Source of the DNA: VRUE01 sp963712595 | GTDB taxonomy: Bacteria > Actinomycetota > Thermoleophilia > Solirubrobacterales > 70-9 | Assembly (NCBI GenBank): GCA_963712595.1 | Contig: CAVQIM010000001.1 | Coordinates: forward strand, 868,001-932,000 | DNA length: 64,000 bases | Reading direction: 5' to 3' | Part shown: positions 1 to 7,954 of the stretch, piece by piece | Layout of the letters: each line of letters opens with the position of its first letter | How positions within the stretch are numbered: the first letter of the stretch is position 1 | Notes under the pieces: generated by a model | Databases searched by the model: none | What the model was told of the DNA's origin: nothing | What the model saw: the letters and a program-made list of their open reading frames with translations, nothing else | Position numbers and translations under genes: made by a program

Positions 1-2
1 GC

Positions 3-278
3 TTGATCACCCAGGACGCGACCGCCATCCACGGCCGCGACAGGATCCGGCCGCTGCTCGCCCAGCTGATCGCGCGCCACGCCGAGATCGAGGTCGAGTT
101 CAGCAATGCCCTGATCGCCGGAGAGGTCGCCTTCGCCCAGGAGCGTTGGACGGTCCGCATGGACGGGGTGGAGGGATCCCGGTTCGAGCAGGTCTGCGAG
201 CCGACCCTGGTCATGCGCTGGATCGAGGGCCACTGGAAGGTCGGAATCGCCGCCCCGTGGGGCTGGAAGAACCGTTGA
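3..278 (+). CDS. SnoaL-like / NTF2-fold protein, 5' end outside window
   Basis: The last 91 or so residues of a small protein are visible, and the open frame may continue left of the window. The pattern (HGRDRIRPLL, then a repeat of beta strands ending RWIEGHWKVG) resembles SnoaL-like / nuclear transport factor 2 folds, which bind small molecules or act as isomerases and limonene-epoxide-hydrolase-like enzymes. The sequence shows no catalytic residue that fixes a substrate. It stops with TGA and is followed by an inverted repeat. Family assignment is by overall pattern only, and function is unknown. Confidence 0.55.
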   Translation: MITQDATAIHGRDRIRPLLAQLIARHAEIEVEFSNALIAGEVAFAQERWTVRMDGVEGSRFEQVCEPTLVMRWIEGHWKVGIAAPWGWKNR

Positions 279-327
279 GATCCCCAATGGGTGGGGGAGG
301 AGCCTGGTCGCCCTCCAGTCGAATTGA

Positions 328-354
328 CACCCCACGCGCTACGCGCGTGGGGTG
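328..354. repeat. Perfect 11-bp inverted repeat between convergent genes
   Basis: Arms at 328-338 and 344-354 are exact reverse complements around a 5-base spacer (CTACG). The element lies between the ends of two convergent genes, so a hairpin terminator or processing site for either transcript is likely. No run of T follows on either strand, so a classical intrinsic terminator is not shown. Confidence 0.6.
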
Positions 355-442
355 AATGAGGAGCAATTCCCCCAGAAGCGCACCCGCCATCCCCGTTTGA
401 ACCCCCCCGGGAAAGATCTGGCGCCGCGCCGTAGAGCGACTT

Positions 443-1450
443 CTAAGCGACGATCTCGATCGGGGACTCGGTCGAGTCACCCGGCGTCTCGACCGCCAGC
501 ACCGCCTCGAGCGAGGCGATCGCGACCGCCAGCTGCTCTTCGTCGGGCTCGCGCGTAGTCAGGTTCTGCAGCATCAGCCCCGGCCACATCAGGCCCCTCA
601 CCCAGCGCTTGCGGCGATTCTTGCCGGCCCACTTGATCACCTCGTAGGAGAGGCCGGCGATCAAGGGGATGCCGAGGATGCGCGAAGCAAGCAGCCAGTA
701 CCAGGCCGGCAGCCCGATCGGGGCGAAGACGAAGATCGCCAGCACCATCACGATCAGGAGGAAGCTCGTCCCGCAGCGCGGATGGAGCCTGGAGTAGAGC
801 TTGGCCCGTGCCGGTGTCAGCTCGTCTTCGGCCTCGTAACAGGAGATCGTCTTGTGCTCGGCGCCGTGGTACTCGAAGACCCGGCGGAGGTCGCGCAGGC
901 GGCTGATCGCGGCGATGTAGGCGATGAAGATGCCGGTCCGCAGGATTCCCTCGACCAGCCAGAAGAGCAGTGGCGAGCCGAGCCTGTCCTTGATCAGGCT
1001 GGTCAGCCCCACCGGCACGACGAAGAAGAGGCCGATCGCGAGCAGCAGCGAGAACATGATCGTCAGGCCCCAGACCCAGCCGCCGATCTCTTCTGGCTCC
1101 CCCTCCTCGTCCTCCTCCAGCTGGGCGTTGGCCGAGATCGCCAGCGCTTTGAAGCCGATCTTCAGCGACTCGCCGAGGGCCACCACGCCGCGCAGCACCG
1201 GCACCCGCCAGAGCCGGTGGCGCCGAGCCCAGGGCACGATCGACTCCGAGCTGATCTCCACCTCGCCGTCCGGGCGGCGCACGGCCACGGCCCAGACCGA
1301 GATGCCGCGCATCATCACCCCCTCCAGCACAGCCTGGCCGCCGAGGGGCGCGTCGCGCTTGGCGACCAGCGCTCCGTCGGGCATGCGCAGCGGGTCCGCC
1401 CCGTTCGAGGAGACCGCCTCAGCTTGCGGCGAGCCCACCTCTGGGCTCAC
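443..1450 (-). CDS. DUF1385 (YqhQ-family) integral membrane protein
   Basis: This 335-residue protein carries the DUF1385 hallmarks: GGQAVLEGVMMRG near residue 37, a central YHGAEHKTI segment, and several hydrophobic spans (about residues 125-155, 165-190 and 230-275). The family is widespread in Firmicutes and Actinobacteria. It has been called a putative metal-dependent membrane enzyme, but no reaction is established. The GTG start sits 3 bases after the rpmE stop, and a GGGAGG ribosome site lies in the end of rpmE, so the two are probably co-transcribed. This pairing with rpmE is common in actinobacteria and says little about function. Confidence 0.85.
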   Translation of the reverse strand: MSPEVGSPQAEAVSSNGADPLRMPDGALVAKRDAPLGGQAVLEGVMMRGISVWAVAVRRPDGEVEISSESIVPWARRHRLWRVPVLRGVVALGESLKIGFKALAISANAQLEEDEEGEPEEIGGWVWGLTIMFSLLLAIGLFFVVPVGLTSLIKDRLGSPLLFWLVEGILRTGIFIAYIAAISRLRDLRRVFEYHGAEHKTISCYEAEDELTPARAKLYSRLHPRCGTSFLLIVMVLAIFVFAPIGLPAWYWLLASRILGIPLIAGLSYEVIKWAGKNRRKRWVRGLMWPGLMLQNLTTREPDEEQLAVAIASLEAVLAVETPGDSTESPIEIVA

Positions 1451-1453
1451 GAG

Positions 1454-1669
1454 CTACCTCCCGGCCTTGGCGTGCTTGGCGGCCCGGCGCTGGAAGCGCT
1501 CCACGCGGCCGCCCGTGTCGACGAGCTTCTGCTTGCCCGTGTAGAAGGGGTGGCACTCCGAGCAGAGCTCGACGTGAAGGTCCGACTGCGTCGAGCGGGT
1601 GTAGAACTGGTTCCCGCAGGAGCAATGCACGTTGGCCAGCGTGTACTCGGGATGGATTCCGGCTTTCAT
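1454..1669 (-). CDS. rpmE: 50S ribosomal protein L31
   Basis: A 71-residue protein beginning MKAGIHPEY, the typical L31 start. The zinc-binding form is indicated by a CxC pair (residues 16 and 18) and a CxxC pair (residues 36 and 39). It binds the large ribosomal subunit near the central protuberance and bridges to the small subunit. A GTG two codons upstream (1675) is possible, but the ATG at 1669 matches the family. Zinc-type L31 is often replaced by a cysteine-free paralogue under zinc limitation; no such paralogue is in this window. DUF1385 follows 3 bases downstream. Confidence 0.96.
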   Translation of the reverse strand: MKAGIHPEYTLANVHCSCGNQFYTRSTQSDLHVELCSECHPFYTGKQKLVDTGGRVERFQRRAAKHAKAGR

Positions 1670-1747
1670 CTCCACTCAGTTTAGATGAAGTGCGAAATAG
1701 ACCCCTTCAGGGCTTGTGGGATCCGTATCTCGTGCCGATAGCTGAGG

Positions 1748-3226
1748 GTGGAAACCACGGAGACAGCGGCTGGGATGGGGCGATCGCGCCACCTTCGCCG
1801 CGCACTGGCGATCCTGCTGCTCGGCGGCACGCTCGTGGTCGCCCTGCACGACTGGCTCGGCCTCAGCATCGGCCTCCACTTCGCGATCCGCAGCGCTCTC
1901 TACGACGCGGTCGTGCTCGGAGCCGGCATCGCCTGCCTGATCAGGGCCTCCGACTACGCTCGCGAGCGCAATGCCTGGCTCCTGATCGGGCTGGCGATCA
2001 TCGCCTGGGGAGCGGCCGAGGTCTACTGGACCGCCTTCATCGAAGGCAATGAAAACGCTCCCTATCCGTCCCCGGCAGACGTCGGCTACCTCGCCTTCTA
2101 CCCGCTCGCCTACGCCGGCCTGGCCCAGCTCGTCCGCGCCCGGGCTCACGAGATCAACTGGCGACTGTGGATGGACGGCGCGATCGCTGCCCTCGGCACC
2201 GCGGCGCTGGGCACCGCATTCGTCTTCGACTTCGTCGCCGAAAAGGCGACCGGCACTCCGATCGAAGTCGCGACGACGCTCGCCTACCCGCTCGGCGACA
2301 TCGCGATGGTGGCGATGGTGGTCGGGGTGATCGCGCTTACCGGCTGGCGCCCGGGCCTCACCTGGTCGCTCCTCCTCGCCGGGCTCTCGGCTCTTGTCAT
2401 AGCCGACGTCGCCTTCACCCTGCAATCGACCGACGCGACTCTGCCCGGCGGCGACTGGATCGACCCGATCTACCTGATCGCCGCCGTCTGCCTCGCCGCC
2501 GCGGTCTGGCAACCCGCCGAGGCGGCCGCCATCACCTCGCCCAGGGGCGACGCCCGTCGGGAGATCGTCGTCCCGGCGGTCTTCGCCGCGGTGATGATCG
2601 GACTCTTCGCGATGCAGTTCTACAGCGCTACCAGCGGCCTCTCGACCGTGCTCTGGGCAACGACGATGACAGCGGTGATCGTGCGCCTGGCGATGAGCGA
2701 CCGGGAGAACAAAAAGCTGCTGGAGCAGGTCCGCACCGATCTCTTGACCGGCCTCAGCAACCGCGGCCGCATGCAGGTGGACCTGGAGGAGGCGTGCGAG
2801 CGCGCGAGCGAGGAGCGCCCGGTGATGCTGTACCTCTTCGACCTCAACGGCTTCAAGCGCTACAACGACACCTTCGGCCATCCCGCCGGAGACGAGCTGC
2901 TGATCCAGCTTGGAGCCGCCCTGCGTGAGGCCGTCGGCGACGACGGGACCCCCTACAGGATCGGCGGCGACGAGTTCTGCCTGCTGCTCACCTGCGAGCC
3001 GGACCGCTTCGATGCGGTGGCGCGGGCAGCCGCGCAAGCGCTCAGCGCGAAGGACAGGGGCGTCGAGGTAAGCGCCTCGTGGGGCGCGGCGACGATCCCC
3101 AGCGAGGCCGGCGATCCATCGTCTGCCCTGCAGCTGGCCGATGTGCGGATGTACGCGCAGAAGGAGTCGAGGCGCGTCGCCCACCCCCCCGTTCCGACGC
3201 CGATCGAGGCTCCTAGCCGCGGCTGA
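1748..3226 (+). CDS. Membrane-anchored diguanylate cyclase (GGDEF)
   Basis: The N-terminal 320 residues contain about ten hydrophobic segments. A GGDEF domain follows, with an intact active-site GGDEF at residues 406-410 and the upstream D/N substrate motif (YLFDLNGFKRYND). The enzyme should make cyclic di-GMP from two GTP at the inner face of the membrane. The usual RxxD inhibitory site just before GGDEF is absent (GDDG there), so product inhibition through that site is not expected. The start is GTG 1748; ATG 1775 is an alternative. The 3' end overlaps the convergent TetR gene by 14 bases. A c-di-GMP riboswitch occurs near 53 kb. Confidence 0.92.
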   Translation: METTETAAGMGRSRHLRRALAILLLGGTLVVALHDWLGLSIGLHFAIRSALYDAVVLGAGIACLIRASDYARERNAWLLIGLAIIAWGAAEVYWTAFIEGNENAPYPSPADVGYLAFYPLAYAGLAQLVRARAHEINWRLWMDGAIAALGTAALGTAFVFDFVAEKATGTPIEVATTLAYPLGDIAMVAMVVGVIALTGWRPGLTWSLLLAGLSALVIADVAFTLQSTDATLPGGDWIDPIYLIAAVCLAAAVWQPAEAAAITSPRGDARREIVVPAVFAAVMIGLFAMQFYSATSGLSTVLWATTMTAVIVRLAMSDRENKKLLEQVRTDLLTGLSNRGRMQVDLEEACERASEERPVMLYLFDLNGFKRYNDTFGHPAGDELLIQLGAALREAVGDDGTPYRIGGDEFCLLLTCEPDRFDAVARAAAQALSAKDRGVEVSASWGAATIPSEAGDPSSALQLADVRMYAQKESRRVAHPPVPTPIEAPSRG

Positions 3227-3815
3227 GACCGTCTAGCAACGAGTCGAGCGTGCGGCCGACCTCGGCCCGCGTCGCCTCGGGATCCTCGGCACGGGCGACG
3301 AGCATCGCCGCCTCGTCGAGGGCGCCCATCAGGACGTGCGCCAGCGGGCGCACCGGCTGCGGAGTGATCGCATCGGCATCCATCGCCGCCTGCAGGCTCG
3401 CTTCGATCAAGCCCAGCCCGTACTGGGCGGCGATCTCGCGCCAGCGGTCCCAGCCCAGCACCGATGGGCCGTCGAGCAAGACGATCCGCTGCGCCTCGGG
3501 CTCGGTGCAGGCGGCGAGGAACATCTCGGCGCCAGCCCGCATCGCCTCCATTGGCGAAGCGGCGTTGGCCGCGAGGGCGCCGGCGGCGATCCGTTCGGCC
3601 AACTCCGCCTCGATCCGCTCGTAGACGGCGGCGAAGAGCTCGCGCTTGCCGTCGAAGTGATGGTAGAGGGCGCCCCGCGTCACCCCCGCGGCGCGCACGA
3701 TCTCCTCGGTGCCCACCCCGGCGTAGCCGTGCTCGGCGAAGAGCGGCCGCGCCGCCTCGATCAGCGCGGCGCGGGTCCCCTCGGAGCGCTCGGTCTGCGT
3801 TCGTTTGACATTCAT
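3213..3815 (-). CDS. TetR/AcrR-family transcriptional regulator
   Basis: A 200-residue protein with an N-terminal helix-turn-helix (VGTEEIVRAAGVTRGALYHH) followed by an all-helical ligand domain. The ATG at 3815 begins MNVKRTQTER; longer frames upstream run through the intergenic region and are rejected. It is divergent from the alpha/beta hydrolase, and a palindrome overlaps its own start codon. Local autorepression plus control of the hydrolase is the simplest reading. The ligand cannot be told from sequence. Confidence 0.9.
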   Translation of the reverse strand: MNVKRTQTERSEGTRAALIEAARPLFAEHGYAGVGTEEIVRAAGVTRGALYHHFDGKRELFAAVYERIEAELAERIAAGALAANAASPMEAMRAGAEMFLAACTEPEAQRIVLLDGPSVLGWDRWREIAAQYGLGLIEASLQAAMDADAITPQPVRPLAHVLMGALDEAAMLVARAEDPEATRAEVGRTLDSLLDGLSRG

Positions 3816-3827
3816 ACTGTCTGTATG
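3813..3827. promoter_or_regulatory. Probable TetR operator
   Basis: CATAC-N5-GTATG is a perfect inverted repeat spanning the tetR start codon in the divergent tetR/hydrolase region. Position, symmetry and size fit a TetR-family operator. It is the only AT-rich palindrome in this spacer. Confidence 0.65.
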
Positions 3828-3867
3828 TATTTTAGCGCCAATCCCAGACGCAACCGAGGAGGGCGCT

Positions 3868-4710
3868 TTGCCACAGGCAGACGAACGTCGCGAGATCCAA
3901 CTTCCAGCCGGCACGATCCGCTACCGCGAGGCAGGTGAAGGCAAGCCGGTCGTCTTCGTCCACGGCTTCCTCGTCGACGGGCGCCTCTGGGACGGGGTCG
4001 TCGACAGGCTCTCCGATCGCTGCCGCTGCATCGCACCCGACTGGCCACTCGGCGCCCACCAGGTCGCGATGAATCCCGATGCCGACCTCTCCCCCCCGGG
4101 CATCGCAGCGTTGATCTCGAGCTTCCTCGAGGCGCTCGACCTGGACGACGTGACGATCGTCGGCAACGACTCGGGTGGCGCGATGTCGCAGGTGCTCGTC
4201 ACCCGTCACCCGCAGCGGATCGGCCGGCTCGTGCTGACCAATTGCGACACCCATAAGAACTTTCCGCCAGGCCCGTTCAAGGCCATGCCCCCGATCGCCA
4301 AGATTCCCGGCGGGATGACGGTGTTGGCAGCGCCCTTCCGCATCGGGGCGCTCGCGCGGGCGGCCTTCAGGCCCTTCACGCGCACCCCGCTCCCAGCTGA
4401 GCTGGTCGCGTCCTGGATGGCGCCGGCGCTGAGCGATCCTGGAATCAAGCACGACACGACGAAGGTCACGGCGGGGATGAACAAGCGCTACACGCTGGAG
4501 GCAGCGGAGAAGCTGCGCAGCTCCGAGCTTCCGGTCCTGCTCACCTGGGCGCCGGGCGATCGCGTCTTCCCGATCTCCTACGCGGAAAGGCTAGAGAGGG
4601 AGACGCCGAACGCCCGCTTGGTCCAGATCCCCGATGCGCGCACCTTCGTCCCCTTCGATCAGCCGCAGCGGCTCGCCGAGGAGATCGCCACCTTCGTCGA
4701 CCCCGGTTAA
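3868..4710 (+). CDS. Alpha/beta hydrolase (dehalogenase/epoxide hydrolase-like)
   Basis: This 280-residue alpha/beta hydrolase has the oxyanion HGF motif (VVFVHGFLVDG) and the nucleophile elbow GNDSGG. That elbow places Asp101, not Ser, as nucleophile, as in haloalkane dehalogenases and epoxide hydrolases. A candidate acid lies in WAPGDRVFP. The segment that normally carries the catalytic His reads DARTFVPFDQP (residues 256-266), so the His appears to be missing. The TTG at 3868 is chosen because GAGGAGGG lies 4-11 bases upstream and the frame before it lacks homology-like sequence. It is divergent from, and probably controlled by, the adjacent TetR regulator. Substrate unknown. Confidence 0.85.
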   Translation: MPQADERREIQLPAGTIRYREAGEGKPVVFVHGFLVDGRLWDGVVDRLSDRCRCIAPDWPLGAHQVAMNPDADLSPPGIAALISSFLEALDLDDVTIVGNDSGGAMSQVLVTRHPQRIGRLVLTNCDTHKNFPPGPFKAMPPIAKIPGGMTVLAAPFRIGALARAAFRPFTRTPLPAELVASWMAPALSDPGIKHDTTKVTAGMNKRYTLEAAEKLRSSELPVLLTWAPGDRVFPISYAERLERETPNARLVQIPDARTFVPFDQPQRLAEEIATFVDPG

Positions 4711-4718
4711 GCGCAAAA

Positions 4719-4740
4719 GCGCAATCTGCGCGTTCTTTTC
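4719..4740 (+). terminator. Possible weak intrinsic terminator
   Basis: A short hairpin (GCGCA-ATC-TGCGC, 4719-4731) followed by GTTCTTTTC lies 8 bases after the hydrolase stop codon. The stem is only 5 bp, so this is a tentative call. Confidence 0.3.
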
Positions 4741-4913
4741 GCTCCGTGCATGTTTTTCGTCTGGTCGAGCGGCCATCCTTCCTCAACGCCCCCTACAGGA
4801 CGGAGAGCCATGTCCAAGGAAGTCTTCGACCAGGAACGGCCCCGGAGCACGATGGCGAGACGCCTAGACGAAGCGTTCGCGGGTTGCGAGCAGTGGACCC
4901 TCGCGCCGCCCTC

Positions 4914-5615
4914 TCAGCGACGCAGCGAGATGATCTTCAGCCCCCGACTGTCGAGCTCCTCGAGGATCAGCGGCAGCGCCGCCGCTGTGCGAACCCAGGA
5001 GCCGGGCGCGCTGTAGTAGTCGGCGTCGTGCAGGAGGAGGATGTCGCCGGCCCGCGCGCCGGCGCTCGAGCGACGCGCGATCGATCGCGCCGTTGCCCGC
5101 CGTGACCAGTCCCGCCCCCACTTGGACCAGAGGACCGGCCGCCAGCCGCGACTGCGCACGGCGCGCAGCCCGGCGCCGCTGAAGATGCCGTAGGGGGGGC
5201 GGTAATCGGCTACTGCCTGGCCGGTCGCCTCCTCGATCGCGGCGCGAGCGCGTTCGGCGTCGTCGAGGAGCTCCCGCACGCTGAGTCGCAGCAGGTTGCG
5301 ATGGCGGTAGCAGTGAAGCTCGACGCGGTGGCCCGCGGCGACGATCTCGGCCGCAAGCGCCGGGCGTCGCACGACCTGCTCGCCGGCGAGGAAGAACGTC
5401 GCCGTCGCATCGGCCTCTCGCAGAGTCTCCAGCACGGCCGGAGTTCCCTGGGGGTGGGGACCGTCGTCGAAGGTGAGCGCCACGCCAGCCGAGCCCTCCA
5501 GGCGGTGCCGGATCCCAAGCGCAGGGCCGATACCGGGCACCACCGGGGCCAGCGCCGGCCCAGCGTGCAGGACCGCTGCCGCCGAGGCTCCCGCCCCGGC
5601 CAGCGCTCCGATCAA
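4914..5615 (-). CDS. Polysaccharide deacetylase (NodB/CE4 family)
   Basis: A 233-residue protein with the NodB motifs in order: TFDDGPHP (catalytic Asp and metal Asp), the HxxxH metal pair in HCYRHRNL, and RPPYG. It should remove acetyl groups from N-acetylated sugars in a surface polymer. The N-terminus is a hydrophobic Ala-rich stretch of about 35 residues that may act as signal anchor. The TTG start at 5615 overlaps the TGA of the upstream fusion gene (TTGA), indicating translational coupling. Longer frames run inside that gene. The context with an epimerase-glycosyltransferase and an aminotransferase suggests de-acetylation of a glycan made by this cluster. Confidence 0.88.
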   Translation of the reverse strand: MIGALAGAGASAAAVLHAGPALAPVVPGIGPALGIRHRLEGSAGVALTFDDGPHPQGTPAVLETLREADATATFFLAGEQVVRRPALAAEIVAAGHRVELHCYRHRNLLRLSVRELLDDAERARAAIEEATGQAVADYRPPYGIFSGAGLRAVRSRGWRPVLWSKWGRDWSRRATARSIARRSSAGARAGDILLLHDADYYSAPGSWVRTAAALPLILEELDSRGLKIISLRR

Positions 5616-7954
5616 CGCCCTTCTTCGCTGCTGACGCGGTGCTGCTGAGCCGGGCGCGCAGGGTGCACCGACGCCGCTGCGTTCGCTGCCGACGGCGAGG
5701 GGTTGTCGTTGTCCCTGCCGAAGTGGACGCGCCCCTCGAGCGGCTTGGCGATCACCTTGTACGGGGCTTCCCGATCGATCACGGTGAACAGCATTACGAC
5801 GGAGATCGCCGCGAGAGCGACGGCGGTCGCAACCCGCTCCATGCGCAGGCGCCACACCGGCTGCGGCTTGACCCTGGGCCGCACCGACAGCACCCGCGAG
5901 GCAATCGACGGCAGCGAGGCGAACGAGGAATCCGGCGAGCGCCGCTCACGGCTGAGGTGCCGCAGGACGGACTCGAGCTCATGCTCGGAGCGTGCCACCT
6001 CGGCCAGGCCGAAGCGCTCGAAGGCGGCGTTGTTTGCCCGCAGGTGGCCCGCGGAGAAGCCAAAGGAAACGACGGGGCAGCCGCGGATGTGCGCCTCGAG
6101 CACGGTCAGGCCTGCCGTGGAGTGGATCATCACGTCAGCAGCGGCCATCCAGTCGCTCATCTGCTCGGTGAAGCCGAGGATGCGGACGCGCTCGTTGCCG
6201 CCGAAGCGCTGCTCGAGCTTCTCCCGCGCAACCTCGTTGCGCCCGGTGATGCAGACGACCGTGATGTCGTCGCCGGAGAGCGCCGTCTCGATCGCGCCCT
6301 CGAAATCGCCGATGCCCCAGCCACCACCGGAGACGAGGATGAGGCGATCGTGAGCCGGCAACGACAGCGCCTTGCGCGCGTCGCTGCGCGTGCGCGGCAT
6401 CAGGAACTCGCGTGAGATCGGCGGCCGCGTCCACTCGACGCTGCCGGGCCCCGCCAGCCTTTCGACTTCCTCTATCGACTCCGGATGGGTGACGAAGTGA
6501 CGGTCGACGCCCGGATGCGCCCAGTAACGCAGACCGGCGAGGTCCGTGATCGCCGACTGCACCGGGATCAGCAGGCGACGGTTCTCGCGCAGCATCCCGA
6601 GCACTGCGGTGACGCCTGGATAGGTGGAGATCACCGCATCGGGATCGTGCTCCTCGATCAGCTTCAGCAGCCCGCGCGCACCGAAGGCGTAGTTGAGGTG
6701 GTGGGCGAGCCAGCGGGTCGGCGCGAATTTGGTGATCAGCCAGTACTGGACGTCGAAGAGCCAGGGCATCCAGCGGAAGGTGATCCTGGAGCCACCGCGC
6801 ACTACCGAGGAGAGAACCCGCCCCATCGCCTCCAGGCCGTTGGCGATCTCGACCTGGGAGCCGGGAATCTCCTCTTCCACGTCGGCCTTGATGATCCGCG
6901 CCGGCAGGTCGTGCCCCTCGCCGATGTCGGCGGTGAGGACGAGAACGCGAGGATCGCGCTCTTCGAAGCGCGAGGCGCCCGCCAGCAATGCCCCCGCCGC
7001 GTGTTCGTTGCCGTTCAGCGAAGGCCGCTTGCCGGGGATCGGGTCCGGCGGGCGGGTGCTGCCGCGAACCCATTCGACGTACTTGCGCACGCCTTCCTTG
7101 AAGCTCGTCTCCGCCTTCCAGCCGAGCTCCGCGAGCGCCCGCGCGTTGGAGATCGCCTTGCCGGGGAAGTCGCCGGGGCGTGGGGGCGTGTGCACGATCT
7201 CGCAGTTGTCGGTGTTTTCCTGCACCCGCTCGGCGATTTCGAGGATCGTCACGACCTCGTCGCCGGAGAGGTTGTAGGTGCGGCCCGCGGCCTCCGGCGC
7301 CAGGGCAGCGACGATCCCGTCGGCGAGGTCCTCGACGTAGATGAAGCTGCGGGTCGTGCTGCCGTCGCCGGCGATCGTCAGCGGCTTGCCTTCGAAGGCA
7401 AGATCGGTGAACTTGGCGACGACGCCGGCGGCGCGAGCGCGGGGGCCGTACGGGATGCCAAAACGCAGGATGGTGCTCTCGAGCTCGTAGAGCTCCGCGT
7501 AACCCGCGCAGTAGGTCTCCCCCGCCAGCTTGGTGGCCGTGTAGAGGTGGCGCGGAGCCGGGATCGGCGTCTCCTCGTCGACCTCCTGCTCGGCGCAATC
7601 GCTGTAGACCCAGGTGGTCGAGCCGTAGACGACCCGCCCGACCTTGGTCCGGCAAGCGGCCTCGAGCACATTGAGGGTGCCGCGCGTGTTGACCTCCTCG
7701 GCGAGCACCGGATCGGCGAGGACATGGCCAACATCGGCGACCGCGGCGAGGTGGATCACGGCGTCGCAATCGCGCATCGCGAGGTCGAGGTTGGCCGGAT
7801 CGGTGATGCTGCCGGTGAAGGTCTCGACCTCGAGCGGCGAGTGGTACGGCGAGGCGCTGAGATCGAAGATCCGTGGCGTGATGCCGCGATCGATCAGCCG
7901 GTCCACCACGTGCGAGCCGATGAAGCCGCCGCCACCGGTCACAAGGACCCTCAT
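5612..7954 (-). CDS. NAD-dependent sugar epimerase fused to a glycosyltransferase, with C-terminal TM
   Basis: This 780-residue protein is a fusion. Residues 1-310 form a short-chain dehydrogenase-type sugar-nucleotide epimerase: Rossmann GGGGFIGS at residues 7-14 and catalytic Y138-x3-K142. Residues 335-700 form a MurG/MGDG-synthase-like GT-B glycosyltransferase, with TADIGEGHD at its N-domain start and LILVSGGGWGIGD opening the C-terminal nucleotide-binding half. A single hydrophobic helix (VATAVALAAISVVMLFTV) near residue 720 precedes a disordered tail. ATG 7954 overlaps the stop of the aminotransferase (ATGA). It probably converts a nucleotide sugar and transfers a sugar to a lipid or polymer at the membrane. 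The acceptor is not known. Confidence 0.85.
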   Translation of the reverse strand: MRVLVTGGGGFIGSHVVDRLIDRGITPRIFDLSASPYHSPLEVETFTGSITDPANLDLAMRDCDAVIHLAAVADVGHVLADPVLAEEVNTRGTLNVLEAACRTKVGRVVYGSTTWVYSDCAEQEVDEETPIPAPRHLYTATKLAGETYCAGYAELYELESTILRFGIPYGPRARAAGVVAKFTDLAFEGKPLTIAGDGSTTRSFIYVEDLADGIVAALAPEAAGRTYNLSGDEVVTILEIAERVQENTDNCEIVHTPPRPGDFPGKAISNARALAELGWKAETSFKEGVRKYVEWVRGSTRPPDPIPGKRPSLNGNEHAAGALLAGASRFEERDPRVLVLTADIGEGHDLPARIIKADVEEEIPGSQVEIANGLEAMGRVLSSVVRGGSRITFRWMPWLFDVQYWLITKFAPTRWLAHHLNYAFGARGLLKLIEEHDPDAVISTYPGVTAVLGMLRENRRLLIPVQSAITDLAGLRYWAHPGVDRHFVTHPESIEEVERLAGPGSVEWTRPPISREFLMPRTRSDARKALSLPAHDRLILVSGGGWGIGDFEGAIETALSGDDITVVCITGRNEVAREKLEQRFGGNERVRILGFTEQMSDWMAAADVMIHSTAGLTVLEAHIRGCPVVSFGFSAGHLRANNAAFERFGLAEVARSEHELESVLRHLSRERRSPDSSFASLPSIASRVLSVRPRVKPQPVWRLRMERVATAVALAAISVVMLFTVIDREAPYKVIAKPLEGRVHFGRDNDNPSPSAANAAASVHPARPAQQHRVSSEEGR

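Noticed and set aside
782..1684. 300-codon plus-strand frame over DUF1385 and rpmE
   Set aside because: It is the complement of two well supported genes and has no family similarity.
4810..5016. Short plus-strand frame with a GGAGA site before ATG 4810
   Set aside because: Half of it is antisense to the deacetylase and the peptide has no recognisable pattern. Evidence is too weak to annotate.
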